Of a stretch of DNA of 64,000 bases, positions 46,536 through 57,000 are shown one piece after another. Where the stretch lies: positions 186,001 to 250,000 of the forward strand of contig NZ_VTSR01000005.1 in assembly GCF_008329715.1 (NCBI RefSeq). Reading direction: 5' to 3'. This stretch comes from Gimesia chilikensis. Its GTDB lineage: Bacteria > Planctomycetota > Planctomycetia > Planctomycetales > Planctomycetaceae. Position 1 is the stretch's first letter, and every line of letters begins with the position of its first letter. A program made the position numbers and the translations under genes. Under the pieces are notes generated by a model. The model had not been told where the DNA came from and searched no databases. It saw nothing but the letters and a program-made list of their open reading frames with translations.

Positions 46536-47669
46536 TTATTTCGCGGGCTGACAGTAACTCAACGCCAGCAACGCATAGGCGGTTGCCAGATTGGGATCCG
46601 ATTCATACCAGCGTTTCTGGGTGTTGGTCCAGCTGCCGTTTTCGTTTTGCAGCTCAGCCAGTTGATTGACCAGTTCGGCCCGCCAGTTGTGGGCCGTTCC
46701 CTGGTCATCTTTAAACTCATCAACCTGCATCGCATCCAGTGCTTTCGCAAAAGTATGGAAGTAGTAATACAGGCCCATCAGCCCCATGCCGGGATTTTCC
46801 TTCAACGTATAATGACGTCGGATCCACTCAGTAGCGGCTTTAACCCGCTTATCCTTCTCATCAACGCCGGCAAAAATCATGCTTTTCAGACCTGCATAGG
46901 TCATGCTGCCATAAGAACGCAGTCCGCCATCCGGAGTTGTCCCTGCCTGCGAAGTTCCCCCCGCTGCCGGCGTGTAATAGAAACCGCCATCGTTGACTTT
47001 CGAAGCAAAGGGCGTCGTATTAAATTCCGATTCCAGGTTCTGAGTTCGCGATACGAACACAAGCGCCTTCTGAATTGCAGGGTCGTCTGATTTCACTCCA
47101 GCCTTCCGCAGCGCTTCGATCAGAAACTGGGTATTGGAAAGGTCAGGACGCTGGTGTCCGCCGTAGCCAGCACCACCATAAAAGGTGTCGGAAGATTCGA
47201 TTCCTTCCCCTTTATCCCACTGCAGACCGCGGAGAAACTTCTCTGCATTCTTGATGGTCTGATCATAACGACCATCTTTATTGGCTGCATGTAGCGCCAT
47301 GATCGAGATACAGGTTTCATAGTTACGGTGATTACTTTTCGAGTAGTAAATCCCGCCATCTTTCTGAATATAACCTTCCAGTCGTTTCAGGGCTTTCGCC
47401 ACAACAGGATCACTGGCGGGCACACCACTTTCCAGCAAGGCGGTCGTGACCAGTGCACTGATACCGGGCACGGTTTCAGTCGTCCACAGACCGTCTTCCA
47501 GCTGGCTGTTTTTTAAATAATTGATGCCGGCTTTCTGGATCTTCTGCAACTTCTCCGCATCGACTGATTTAGCCGGTGCATCGGCAGCAAAACTGACTGA
47601 AGCCAGCGCAGCCCAGGCCACTGCACAGATTCCGACAAAACTCAAAACTCGTCTGCTCGATAACATCAA
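46536..47669 (-). CDS. Secreted prenyltransferase/squalene-cyclase-type toroid protein
   Basis: 377 residues. A signal peptide ([21 protein letters not shown]) is followed by four or so alpha-alpha barrel repeats: [53 protein letters not shown] and [29 protein letters not shown]. This is the repeat of the prenyltransferase/squalene-oxidase superfamily. The protein is about half the length of squalene-hopene cyclase (600 or more) and lacks a DxDD acid motif, and is exported, so it is not a cyclase. It may bind a polymer or peptide, as in related planctomycete repeat proteins. Function unknown. Confidence 0.85.
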   Translation of the reverse strand: MMLSSRRVLSFVGICAVAWAALASVSFAADAPAKSVDAEKLQKIQKAGINYLKNSQLEDGLWTTETVPGISALVTTALLESGVPASDPVVAKALKRLEGYIQKDGGIYYSKSNHRNYETCISIMALHAANKDGRYDQTIKNAEKFLRGLQWDKGEGIESSDTFYGGAGYGGHQRPDLSNTQFLIEALRKAGVKSDDPAIQKALVFVSRTQNLESEFNTTPFASKVNDGGFYYTPAAGGTSQAGTTPDGGLRSYGSMTYAGLKSMIFAGVDEKDKRVKAATEWIRRHYTLKENPGMGLMGLYYYFHTFAKALDAMQVDEFKDDQGTAHNWRAELVNQLAELQNENGSWTNTQKRWYESDPNLATAYALLALSYCQPAK

Positions 47670-48009
47670 CAGTTCCTCACTCTCGTTCTTTTAAGGATAT
47701 CACTCAAAGATCAGCATCATCCCTGCATTCCGGATTTCAGACGGAACTAAAAGAGAACTCAGCTCTGTGACGCCCGGGACAGAGCCTGCACCTTAAGACA
47801 GGAAAAACACTACGATGGGGTACCAGGGGGTACATACTGATTATATCCGTCCCCCATTCAGATGGAAAATGACGATTTCCGGTTTTCATAAAAATTTGTC
47901 AGCGTCATGGATAACCGTACCCTGTTTCCTCTATAATCAGCTGTGTAATTCCTGAATGCAGGGATTTCTAACTTTAATTCATTCTCCGGACTGACTCAGT
48001 ACTCCACCC
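47670..48009. other. Divergent intergenic region with promoter for the RDD operon
   Basis: 340 bases. It carries TGGATA (47908-47913) and a perfect TATAAT (47932-47937) with an 18-base spacer on the plus strand, facing the RDD operon. No further structure was seen. Confidence 0.5.
47908..47937 (+). promoter_or_regulatory. Probable sigma-70 promoter of the RDD-SpoIIM-DUF4129-DUF4350 operon
   Basis: -35 TGGATA (4 of 6 consensus bases), -10 TATAAT, 18-base spacer. The leader would be about 65 bases. The -35 is weak, so confidence is moderate. Confidence 0.5.
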
Positions 48010-48903
48010 ATGGCGACAGCAACTTCAGAACTGGACCAGGCGCAGACCTCAGCCGTCTATCAGGAAGAGGTCTATTCTAATCAGCCTCGAAAACTGAGCC
48101 TGGATATGCAGATTGAGACCCCAGAGAATGTCATTCTGACCTACCAGCTGGCAGGCCCGGCACAACGTTATCTGGCCTATCTGATTGATCTGATTATCCG
48201 CATGGTTGTCATGATTGGATTACTGATGTTCGTTATGCCGATGATGAGTCTGGTCTTGCCCGGAACCGCCCTCGGCCTGTTCCTGGTTCTGATGTTCCTC
48301 AATACCTGGGGTTACTACACGATCTCGGAAGGATTCTTCAAAGGACAATCCATCGGGAAACACTTTTGTGGTATCCGCGTAATCCGTGAGGGGGGCTACC
48401 CAATCACCTTCTGGCCCGCCGTACTGAGAAACCTGGTGCGAAGTGCCGATGCGATCATGTTCTATGGAATCGGTATCACCTCCATGCTGCTGACGCGCCG
48501 GTTCCAGAGACTCGGGGATCTGGCTGCCGGCACGGTTGTAATTCAGGAGCGTTCGCTGAAACTCCCCCGGAAACCTGTGATCCTGGATAAAATCAAACCC
48601 CTCGACAAAAATGAAATCGGCAGCTTCCTTCCGCGAGACGAAGTCCTGTCGCTGATCGACGAATTTATCGGCCGCCGCCATGTTTTGACCTATGAACGGG
48701 GGCATGCCCTGGCAGCAATTCTGGCACAAAATCTGGCCGATCGACTGCACTATTCCGGGGACCCGAAAAAAGTGACTCACTACCCCATGGCATTTCTGGC
48801 AGCCGTCTATAAAACTTTCAGCTTCAGCCAGGCCGAAGAAGAACAGGATGTGGTCTCTGAATACCTGAAACAGTCTGGCTTCGGGGAGTTCCACGATGAA
48901 TAA
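48010..48903 (+). CDS. RDD-family membrane protein
   Basis: 297 residues. The RDD domain (about 40-185) carries the Arg and Asp residues: RYLAYLIDLIIRM, GYYTISEGFFKGQSIGKHFCGIRVIRE, LVRSADAIM and RRFQRLGDLAAGTVVI, with about three membrane helices. The remaining 110 residues are soluble and contain an EVLSLIDEFIGRRHVLT stretch. RDD proteins are suspected transporters or regulators of transport. It leads a five-gene operon and overlaps the next gene by 8 bases. No clear Shine-Dalgarno precedes ATG 48010. Confidence 0.88.
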   Translation: MATATSELDQAQTSAVYQEEVYSNQPRKLSLDMQIETPENVILTYQLAGPAQRYLAYLIDLIIRMVVMIGLLMFVMPMMSLVLPGTALGLFLVLMFLNTWGYYTISEGFFKGQSIGKHFCGIRVIREGGYPITFWPAVLRNLVRSADAIMFYGIGITSMLLTRRFQRLGDLAAGTVVIQERSLKLPRKPVILDKIKPLDKNEIGSFLPRDEVLSLIDEFIGRRHVLTYERGHALAAILAQNLADRLHYSGDPKKVTHYPMAFLAAVYKTFSFSQAEEEQDVVSEYLKQSGFGEFHDE

Positions 48904-49972
48904 GCATAAGTTCATTCAGCAACGCAGACCCCAGTGGAAACGATTCGAAGAATTTCTGTACGGCACCTCCCGCAAATCCCTGTCCAAACTGGAAGCGGAA
49001 CAGATCACGGAATTTTCCCGGCTGCTTCGTGAAGTTTCTCACGATCTGGCCACAATTCGCTCCCGCGGCTGGGGACACGACCTGATCTCTTACCTGAACG
49101 ATCTGGTCGCGCGAGGACATAACCTGTTTTATGGTGCCCCGCCCAGCAATCTCTCTGTTTTTTATCGCTATGTCTCCCTCGAATTTCCCCGTCTGTTTCG
49201 CGCCAACATCGGCTACTTCCTGACAGCCTGCCTGTTGTTCTTTCTGCCGCTGGGGATCAGCTGGTACGTGGTGCAGAACAACCCCAGTCTCGCCTCGCGG
49301 GTCATCCCCGAAGAAATCATGTCCCGCTTTGACACGATGTATTCAGACCATGGCGAGTCTGATCCGGACAATGCGAGCGAGGAGGATTCAGAGTCGGAAT
49401 CAGAAGGGAGATCCAGCTTTGGAGATGAACGGGCAACCATGGCCGGTTTCTACATCAACAATAACGTGGGCATTGCACTGAAATGTTTCGCGCTGGGAAT
49501 TCTACTCGGGATCGGCACCGTTTATACCCTGCTGTTTAATGGAATTTTTCTGGGAGCCGTCTCCGGTTACGTCATCAGCCAGGGACACGGTGAGCGTTTC
49601 TTAAGCTTTGTTATCTCCCACGGTTCTTTTGAACTGACGGCCATTGCCGTTGCGGGAGGCGCCGGACTGATGCTGGGAAATGCCCTGATTCATCCGGGCC
49701 AGAGAACGCGATTTCAGTCGTTACAGGTTCGCGGACTGGAAGCAGTGCAAATCGCAGGCGGCGCGGCTGTCATGCTGGTGGTAGCGGCATTGATCGAAGC
49801 CTTCTGGTCTCCTTCTGATATATCCCCCATGTTGAAGTACAGTGTCGGCGGCGTGCTCTGGTTGATAGTTTTTCTGTACCTCGCCTTTGCCGGACTCCAG
49901 TCTGATGAAGTACGTGAGTCCGCAGCTCAACCGGTTGGTCCTGAGAAACCAGGGGAGCTTCCATCGGCATGA
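48896..49972 (+). CDS. SpoIIM (stage II sporulation M-like) membrane protein
   Basis: 358 residues. An N-terminal soluble helical part precedes several membrane helices (about 100-120, 195-215, 220-240, 260-280, 300-325). The SpoIIM domain has NNNVGIALKCFALGILLGIGTVYTLLFNGIFLGAVSGYV and HGSFELTAIAVAGGAGLMLG, typical of the domain. Planctomycetes do not sporulate, and in other phyla this domain appears beside RDD, DUF4129, DUF58 and MoxR genes. An acidic Ser/Asp/Glu loop is inserted at about 150-175. GGGGAG precedes ATG 48896. Confidence 0.88.
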   Translation: MNKHKFIQQRRPQWKRFEEFLYGTSRKSLSKLEAEQITEFSRLLREVSHDLATIRSRGWGHDLISYLNDLVARGHNLFYGAPPSNLSVFYRYVSLEFPRLFRANIGYFLTACLLFFLPLGISWYVVQNNPSLASRVIPEEIMSRFDTMYSDHGESDPDNASEEDSESESEGRSSFGDERATMAGFYINNNVGIALKCFALGILLGIGTVYTLLFNGIFLGAVSGYVISQGHGERFLSFVISHGSFELTAIAVAGGAGLMLGNALIHPGQRTRFQSLQVRGLEAVQIAGGAAVMLVVAALIEAFWSPSDISPMLKYSVGGVLWLIVFLYLAFAGLQSDEVRESAAQPVGPEKPGELPSA

Positions 49973-50889
49973 TGCGTTTCGAGAAGATCAATATCGCTCT
50001 GGTACCCCGGAAGGCCAGCAGTTGCCTGGACCTGGCGATCCGGTTCTATGGACGGTTCCTGATCCCGATCCTCAAACTCTGGGCGATCATCGCGATCCCG
50101 GCCTGCACCCTCGTGTATTGCCTCAGCTATTATTTTCTGCTGGACTTGCGGATGGCACTGACCGTGGCCTTTTTTGCCTCATCGCCACTGGGAGTCCTGC
50201 TCACCTGGAATTCAGCCCTGTTCGCGTTCGGAAACACCCCGGGTATGGGAAGCCTCAGACGCCAGTTCCAGTTTCGAATGATTCCCTTGATGCTGCTCTG
50301 CATGGCAGAGAGAGCCTTGTTCTTTATCGGTCCTGCCCTGCTCTTCTTTTCCGGCAATATGCTCGGCCTGCTGGGATTCATCTACTGTTTCTTTCCCGGC
50401 ATCTGGATTCTGGTACGCAGCGGATTCCGGGTTGAACAGGCGGTCCTGGACTATGCAGGTGTGGCCTCGCAGGAAGATGCCTCGCACGATCATCGCACAA
50501 AAGATCTGATCAAAACCAACTTCGGCTCACTCTTTGGTCGGGGACTGGCGATCTTTCTGTTCTGCTACATCCTGACGCTGATCCTGTTTATCACCTTTGA
50601 CTACCTCTGCTACACCCTGCTGGAGTTCCCGATCCTGATTGGACAGATCCCATACCTGCTGGACCCGAAAACCGCCGATGATACACTCATCAATATCATG
50701 CTGCTGATGACGACAGACCCCCGCGTGCTGGCCATGCTGACGGCATTCATCCTGCTGGTCTATCCCATTGGCCGCCTGGCCTGGTTCTTTACTTATATCG
50801 ATCTGCGGGTGCGTCTGGACTGCTGGGATATGGAACTCCGAATGACCGAAGTCTCTGAGAATCTGACATTCAAGGAGGTTTCGTTATGA
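49969..50889 (+). CDS. Unknown multi-pass membrane protein in the SpoIIM/DUF4129 operon
   Basis: 306 residues with about seven or eight predicted membrane helices and a short soluble C-terminus (RLDCWDMELRMTEVSENLTF). No signature motif is recognised. The position between the SpoIIM and DUF4129 genes, with 4-base ATGA overlaps on both sides, means it is translated as part of that operon and probably joins the same membrane complex. The C-terminal form is similar to proteins seen next to DUF4129 in planctomycetes, but that is from memory and weak. First ATG of ATGATG at 49969 used. Confidence 0.78.
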   Translation: MMRFEKINIALVPRKASSCLDLAIRFYGRFLIPILKLWAIIAIPACTLVYCLSYYFLLDLRMALTVAFFASSPLGVLLTWNSALFAFGNTPGMGSLRRQFQFRMIPLMLLCMAERALFFIGPALLFFSGNMLGLLGFIYCFFPGIWILVRSGFRVEQAVLDYAGVASQEDASHDHRTKDLIKTNFGSLFGRGLAIFLFCYILTLILFITFDYLCYTLLEFPILIGQIPYLLDPKTADDTLINIMLLMTTDPRVLAMLTAFILLVYPIGRLAWFFTYIDLRVRLDCWDMELRMTEVSENLTFKEVSL

Positions 50890-51668
50890 CAGCCTCTCGA
50901 GTTCGCTTCCAGAGCAGAGTCTCCCTGATTCTCAGTCTGGGAATCATCCTGCTGACCCCGGGCTTACTTACTGCACAGCAGGAAAATGATTACACCGATC
51001 TGTCATCTCCTGACCAGGTGATGCTGAAGCAGGACATGCAGGAGATTCTGAAACGGCCTGAATTTCGACATCTGACCCGCGAACGCGAACTCGCTCAGGA
51101 AGCCGACGTGGATCTGAACGACTGGATCAAAGATTCTCCCCGACAAAGCAGCTATGACACCTCTGCCATCTCCGGTGTTGCCGGATTGATTTTCCTCTAC
51201 CTGTCGTATGCTGCTGTGATTTGTGCCTGTCTGCTGGTTCTGTTCCTGCTCGTAAAAGCAGTGACTGGCTTTAAGCTTTCCAGAGAGCACAACATGAAAT
51301 CCGACAAAACCCAGTTGCAAGGGGAGATGGTGCTGGAGGAACATGTCTCGCCCGCAGAATTAGCGGCAGCCACTTACCTCGAACGGGCACAGGAACTCGC
51401 CAGATCAGGTAACTACCATCAAGCTATCATCCAGCTACTGTATGGATCCATGAGCTTCATTGAACGCTCGGGATGGATCCGGTTCCGTAAAGGATTAACT
51501 TATCGCGATTACATGCGTGCGGCACGACCTCATGGCCTGGCCGGCGAATCACTGCGTCAGATGATTCGCACTTATGAACCCCTGGGATTCGGCCGTCGGG
51601 TCGCAACTCGAGAACACTTTGAAAGTACACTCCAGCATTATGAATCAGCCTTCCAGAAAGAAACGTGA
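50886..51668 (+). CDS. DUF4129-containing membrane protein
   Basis: 260 residues. Signal peptide or N-terminal helix, acidic linker, one membrane helix (about 95-125), then a DUF4129 domain at the C-terminus with GLTYRDYMRA and an Arg/Leu-rich helical end (SLRQMIRTYEPLGFGRR). DUF4129 is usually found with transglutaminase, DUF58 and MoxR genes, and is thought to be part of a membrane-linked assembly. A perfect Shine-Dalgarno AAGGAGGT (50873-50880) stands before ATG 50886, the strongest in the operon. The next gene overlaps its end by 29 bases. Confidence 0.85.
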   Translation: MTASRVRFQSRVSLILSLGIILLTPGLLTAQQENDYTDLSSPDQVMLKQDMQEILKRPEFRHLTRERELAQEADVDLNDWIKDSPRQSSYDTSAISGVAGLIFLYLSYAAVICACLLVLFLLVKAVTGFKLSREHNMKSDKTQLQGEMVLEEHVSPAELAAATYLERAQELARSGNYHQAIIQLLYGSMSFIERSGWIRFRKGLTYRDYMRAARPHGLAGESLRQMIRTYEPLGFGRRVATREHFESTLQHYESAFQKET

Positions 51669-52890
51669 ACGCAGAAATGCGGGCTGGTTCTGGCTGGCCG
51701 CACTCTGTCTGCTACTTCCTTTGCACCTCTGGTTTCCGGAGTTCGGTACCGGTGCGCTGGACGATTCCTACAGTTCCTCCGCCAGCGGAAAAAAAGCATT
51801 TTATCTCCTGCTCGATCATGAATCGTTTCAAACGGAACGCAACCGGACTCCTCTGAGCGTCCTGCTGCAATCACTCGATTATGACGAAACCGTCTGCATC
51901 CTCGGTCCGGCCCGCTATCCCAGTCCCCTGGAATGGTCGTCTCTGCTGGCCTGGGTCGAAGAGGGCGGGCGACTGGTCATTTCAGCTAATCCCAAACATC
52001 CGCAGTTCCAGGTGGAACCGCTGGAACTCAGCGTGGAATATCTCGATGAAGTCGAACGGGAAAACATGCCGCGTGTTGAGAAAAAAGAGGATGACGAAGA
52101 CAAAGAGGAATCCGATCTCAGCCTGCTGATGAAAGGCGAACACGACCTGATCGAAGCTCAGGCCTCGACCGTGTTTCCTGATGTCCCTTCACTCGTCTGG
52201 GATACCAATGCACGGGTGACCTCCGCGACGGGACAGGCCCTGGTCACTGCAGGAGAGACCCAGCAGGCCGTCCGACTGCATCATGGTCTGGGAACTGTTG
52301 TTGTCTCCGCGTCCTCGGAAATTTTTTCAAATCAGTCGATGGTAGACGGCGGCAGCGTTGCGGCATTTCGGCTCATTGAGGCTGCCGGACCTCCCGAGTA
52401 TTTCGTCGTTGATGAATCACTGAATGCTTCGGGAACATCGAAAGTCGTCGCTCTGCTGATTGACCCGACCTTCCGTCCCCTGACAATCCAGCTGCTGATC
52501 ACACTGCTGATTTTCGGCTGGTGGAGAAGCAATCGTATCGGGCCGATCCTCTCTTCTCACATTCTGCCCCGGCATAATATTGTTTCGCATACCGATAACG
52601 TCGGCAATTTACACTATAAAAAAGCCAACGGGCGTGCTTTACTATTCGCGTATATCAAGCAGCTGTTTTCCGAACTGAACCTCAGGCATTTCCGTGGCGA
52701 GGAACATCGCGTACTCGATCCCATCGCGAGACGTTTGAATGAAGATCCAAAGCAGATCAAAAAATTCCTGAAACAGGCTGCTCAAATCGCGAAGAGTAAA
52801 AAAGTGAATCGCCATCAGATGGGTGAGCTGATTCGGAAACTGTCTAAAATCAGGCAGGCTGCTTCGCCTGGGAAATATCAGAAGAAATAA
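51640..52890 (+). CDS. DUF4350 membrane protein
   Basis: 416 residues from ATG 51640; the open frame starts at 51574 but that extension lies wholly inside the DUF4129 gene. One helix near the N-terminus (WFWLAALCLLLPLHLWF), then the extracytoplasmic DUF4350 domain (AFYLLLDHESFQTERNRTPLSVLL, VEEGGRLVISANP), an acidic Glu/Asp insert, a second helix (about 295-315) and a cytoplasmic, basic tail. DUF4350 proteins are found in MoxR-type clusters in Actinobacteria and others and may act as membrane adaptor. It ends 13 bases before the Rieske gene. Confidence 0.85.
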   Translation: MNQPSRKKRERRNAGWFWLAALCLLLPLHLWFPEFGTGALDDSYSSSASGKKAFYLLLDHESFQTERNRTPLSVLLQSLDYDETVCILGPARYPSPLEWSSLLAWVEEGGRLVISANPKHPQFQVEPLELSVEYLDEVERENMPRVEKKEDDEDKEESDLSLLMKGEHDLIEAQASTVFPDVPSLVWDTNARVTSATGQALVTAGETQQAVRLHHGLGTVVVSASSEIFSNQSMVDGGSVAAFRLIEAAGPPEYFVVDESLNASGTSKVVALLIDPTFRPLTIQLLITLLIFGWWRSNRIGPILSSHILPRHNIVSHTDNVGNLHYKKANGRALLFAYIKQLFSELNLRHFRGEEHRVLDPIARRLNEDPKQIKKFLKQAAQIAKSKKVNRHQMGELIRKLSKIRQAASPGKYQKK

Positions 52891-52903
52891 CGAGAGCCCA
52901 TTT

Positions 52904-53257
52904 GTGATTACCTACCATTCGATCGCCAAAGTCGGCGACATTCCGGAAGGAGAAGGACGCGCCTATCATCTCGAAGGCCTGATGATCGCCGTCTTCCTCA
53001 AAGAAGGCCAGTATACCGCCATCAATGATTTCTGCCCTCACCAGGGAGCGCCCCTCTCAACCGGCTATGTCGACGAAGAGGGAGCGGTTACCTGTCCCTG
53101 GCATGCCTGGCGATTCTGTATCAAAGATGGCACCTGGCTGGATAATCCCAAATCGAAATTACAGGTTCCCGTTTACCCACTGCGAATCGAAGGGGATGAC
53201 ATCCAGGTGGGACTGGAGCTCCCTGAAGAAGAGGCCCCCTCGGCTCCCGCTGACTAA
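52904..53257 (+). CDS. Rieske [2Fe-2S] ferredoxin-like protein (NirD-type)
   Basis: 117 residues with both cluster-ligand boxes, CPH at 44-46 (Cys44, His46) and CPWH at 64-67 (Cys64, His67), spaced as in the small soluble Rieske family (nitrite-reductase small subunit NirD or dioxygenase ferredoxins). The gene probably supplies electrons to an oxygenase or reductase not in this window. It starts with GTG 52904 and lies 13 bases after the DUF4350 gene, so it may be co-transcribed. It shares the CTAA stop overlap with the convergent UPF0173 gene. Confidence 0.9.
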   Translation: MITYHSIAKVGDIPEGEGRAYHLEGLMIAVFLKEGQYTAINDFCPHQGAPLSTGYVDEEGAVTCPWHAWRFCIKDGTWLDNPKSKLQVPVYPLRIEGDDIQVGLELPEEEAPSAPAD

Positions 53258-53937
53258 AGCTCGCAGGAGCCACCCGGTTCCAATACCACCGGCTCGGCAG
53301 TGGTCTGGCTTCGTACCTGATGAGCCCACGCAGCGGCGTCCTGTTCAATCAGAGGCCAGGTATTGTAGTGCATGGGGATAACCTTTTTGGGTTCGATCAG
53401 TTTCGTCGCCCGTACTGCATCTTCCGGTCCCATAGTGAAGTTATCGCCAATCGGCAGGATCGCCAGATCAACGCCTTCTTCACCAATCAGTTTCATGTCG
53501 TAAAACAGACCGGTATCAGCGGCAAAGTAAATCGTTCCATCCTCCAGTTTTAAGAGAATACCACAGGGGCTGCCGCCGTTGCTTCCGTCCGGCAGCATCG
53601 ATCCATGATGGGCGATCGTCAGCTTGACGGTCCCAAAGTCATGTTGATAGGAACCACCGATGTGCTGAGGGTGCACATTTTCAATCCCCTGTTTCCCCAT
53701 CCAGTCGATGATTTCGAAATTGGCAACCACCAGCGCTTTGGTGCGTTTCGCGATTTCAACGGTATCACCGACATGATCGCCGTGCCCGTGACTGACAATG
53801 ATTGCATCAGCTTCGACGGCATCGGCGGAGACGCTCGCGCTGGGATTCCCTGTCAGAAAGGGATCCAGGAGAATGGTTTTTCCATTGGTTTCAATCTGAA
53901 AGGAGGAATGTCCCAGCCAGGTAATCTTTGTTGCCAT
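53254..53937 (-). CDS. UPF0173 metal-dependent hydrolase (metallo-beta-lactamase fold)
   Basis: 227 residues, the family length. Metal ligands: IIVSHGHGDHVGD with His50, His52, Asp54 and His55; HHGSMLPDG; FAADTGLFYDMKL with the bridging Asp; and PMHYNTWP with the C-terminal His. UPF0173 proteins such as YtkL hydrolyse phosphodiesters or are of unknown substrate; the fold is certain, the role is not. ATG 53937 is in a clean context. Stop codons of this gene and the Rieske gene interlock in CTAA (53254-53257). Confidence 0.9.
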   Translation of the reverse strand: MATKITWLGHSSFQIETNGKTILLDPFLTGNPSASVSADAVEADAIIVSHGHGDHVGDTVEIAKRTKALVVANFEIIDWMGKQGIENVHPQHIGGSYQHDFGTVKLTIAHHGSMLPDGSNGGSPCGILLKLEDGTIYFAADTGLFYDMKLIGEEGVDLAILPIGDNFTMGPEDAVRATKLIEPKKVIPMHYNTWPLIEQDAAAWAHQVRSQTTAEPVVLEPGGSCEL

Positions 53938-54013
53938 GCTTGCCTCGAAGGTAAAGAGAAAGGAGTGATCCTGATTTCCGTACCTGCAAGATACAACAGA
54001 TCGAAGTCCAATT

Positions 54014-57000
54014 TCAAGCAGTCGGTTTCATTCGCTGTGCACTGAGCCAGATCGCTCCCAGTAGAAAGCAGACCAGTGCGAAGTTCCCCAACCAACCGGA
54101 CAGGAACAGCCAGCCGATCAGCCCTACCAGAGCCAAGAAGATACCGCCCCATTTTCGGAGCACCATCGAATCTCCAAAGCGGGTGACGAGCAGAATCAGA
54201 AAGATCAACAATCCTGCCCAGAAGATCGTCCAGATCAGGGCGGAACCGAAGGCAAATGTATTTTCAGGGCGGACCTTGAGTGCCAGTTTAGGATGTCCAT
54301 TGACCTTGGTGAATTCCAGCTTGTGTCCCTTCAGGGGAATATCAAACTTCAGTGAAATTCCACCTGCTTGCGTCCAGCCAGCCTGTTGTACTTCAGCACC
54401 CAGCATCTCAGATTCTGCGGGAGCTGCTCCAAAAGCAGGTCTGGAACCTGGGTCGTAAACATCCCCCATCGGTTGCCCCTGGATGGCCCCCTGATTGGGT
54501 AGCATAGCTCCTCCGAAACCGCCTCCTTGCCCACGCCCTTCAGCCAGGCTGTTATCTCTCCCCCTTCTCTGGAAGGCATCATATTCCAGTGATTCTCTCA
54601 TATTCTGTGTTCGATCACTGGGAGAGACACCAAATGGAGATCCGTTTTCAAAGTGTTGTCTCTGATTGAACGGGGGCTGATTAGGCATCGCCTGTTGTTG
54701 CTGCAATTCCTGCTGAGGCATCGCGAAATCATTCGCATTCTGCAGGCTCTGCTGACGGCGTAAGGCACGGCTGTCGGCAGGAGTTGTCTGAATGCCTTTC
54801 TTCCCAGGCGCCTGCTTGGGTGCTGCATTGCGAATCGTAAAGCTTTTCAGTTTGGGCAGGTCACTGGCGGTATTTGATGGAGCCGCTCCATCACCGTTTG
54901 AGGATTCAGCCGGAGCGCGATTCAACTTGTATAATGAGGCATTATTTCCGATCACGAGGCTGTTGAATGCGTCTTCGGAATCAAAATCGGAGAGTCCATT
55001 TGTATTCACCGCGTCGTTCAACATTTTATCCTGCTGTGCCTGACGCTGTTGTTCCTTACGCTGCAGCTCGCTGATCTGCTGTTTGATTCGCTGCCCCTGC
55101 TGTCTGGTCTGGGCATCGTCATCCGTATCTAACTGTTTCCCCAGTTCTTTCAGGTTGGAGATCACCCGTTTTCGCACCCGGTCACTCTTACTGCCGCTGT
55201 AAACGGAGTAAAGGTTCTCCACATCTTTCTGAACACTCGCCAGCGAAAGCTGATATTGGGTGTACTCTGATTCCGACAGAACCGGTGACATATTCGTTCG
55301 CGAGTTATCCAGTAAGGGGGTTGCCGAATAATCGTCGGGAACATAAACAGTCCACTTGGTCTGAGCGACGGGAATTCCATACTCGGCATTCTCAGCAGGT
55401 GTGACGATCCGCGGCGGTTCCAGATCGAGTGACTGTCCCTGCCAGTTGAATCTCCCCTGGGGCAAACTGGATTCCAGCCGACCGACGAGAATCAGATTGA
55501 CAGAAAAAGAAAGATCAGCCGCACTCGTTTTGGGGAGTGCCAGCAGATAGATCGCCTGCTTTTGTGTTGTTTTTTCTTCACCCTTCTCTGTTGCTTCCGC
55601 GACCTGTTTCAGTAATACCGGGGCGGTTGGTACGCCTTTAACGAACGCACTCAACACTTGTGACCGTTCCGGAAGCATGACTGCCAGAAACTGACGTGAC
55701 CGGTTGCGCAAGCGGTATTCCGCGTGCGTTTTCCAGCTGCCATCGTGAGCCAGCACGGTCGTCAACTGCGAAAGATTCACCGCAGCGGCGGCTCCCTGGT
55801 CTGCCTGGAACTGCTGAATCTGATACTCGGGAGGCTTACCATTCCCCTGCAGGCGAGCCAGGGTCATTGCCTGATTAGCCAGGGCATCATCGAGTGTCAG
55901 CGGCATTTCCTCACGATCGACCGTTGTGATCGATTCCGGATTCAGCAGGTTCAACCGTGCCCAGCTGTGATTCACCAGCATCAGATAATGCTGCTGGATT
56001 TCCAGTTCGGTCGTTTGTGAATCGACCTGGATGCTGGTGTCCATCACGCGTACCTGGGGAATCTCAATCTTCCCAGTCACCGGCGGTGCTTGCGTCGTTT
56101 CTGCGGTGATGAAATACGTTCCTTCAACCGAATTCTGCAGGTGAATCGTCCATTGGATGATTTCATTGCCGATTACGCGTTTGTTGATCTGTCGAATCGA
56201 ATCCCCGCGGAAGTCCAGATGTTCTCCGAGCCAGGCAGGGGTAGTAAACGACAACACATCGGTTGCTGCTCCCTGAATCGACCAGCGAATCCCCACCGTA
56301 TGACTGACCGACACATTACCCACCGTCGTCATCACCAGTGAGTTAGCCGTCACATTTGGCTGAGCCGGAGTGAGTTCCAGTTTGATCCACTCCGGTAACT
56401 CTGCCGAGGATCGATAAGCGAATTGAGGCAGACTCGGACGCTGTGCTTTCAACTCGGGTGATAAATCGGCAGAAGAAATCGCCCGCCAGTCTTCGAGTTC
56501 GGGGGCACGTGCTACCAAAGATTCGTCGATCCAGATTGCCAGATCACTGCGTACCGAAGCGACGGCCAGTGGTGTGGGGATCATAACCTCTGCCTGTTGC
56601 TGATTTCCCTCCCGGGGCACCACACCATCAACCACGATTTCTGCCAGGCTGGTTTTGAGCTCGGCGAATTCGAGAACCAGAACCCGCATGTCATCGGCGT
56701 TCTGCTCAATTACATACCAGTCATCCAGCCCCTGTGCCTGCACACTCAAGACGAGATAGGCTTCGGGTAGTTCCAGCACGAACGTCGATTCGGGAATGCC
56801 TTTAAGCTGATAGCGGATGCGACTGGAAATACTCAGTTTACGAGGCGAAACAAGAACTCCATGCTCAGCGACGGCCTGTTTTTCAGCTTGTTTTCGGGAA
56901 AGGAAGAACTGAGTCTCCACGGGTCGACGCGAAAACCGGTAAGCCCATTGGGGCTGCAGAGTGTGGCCTGCTATTTTCCAGACCGGAGATGCGGTTTCCG

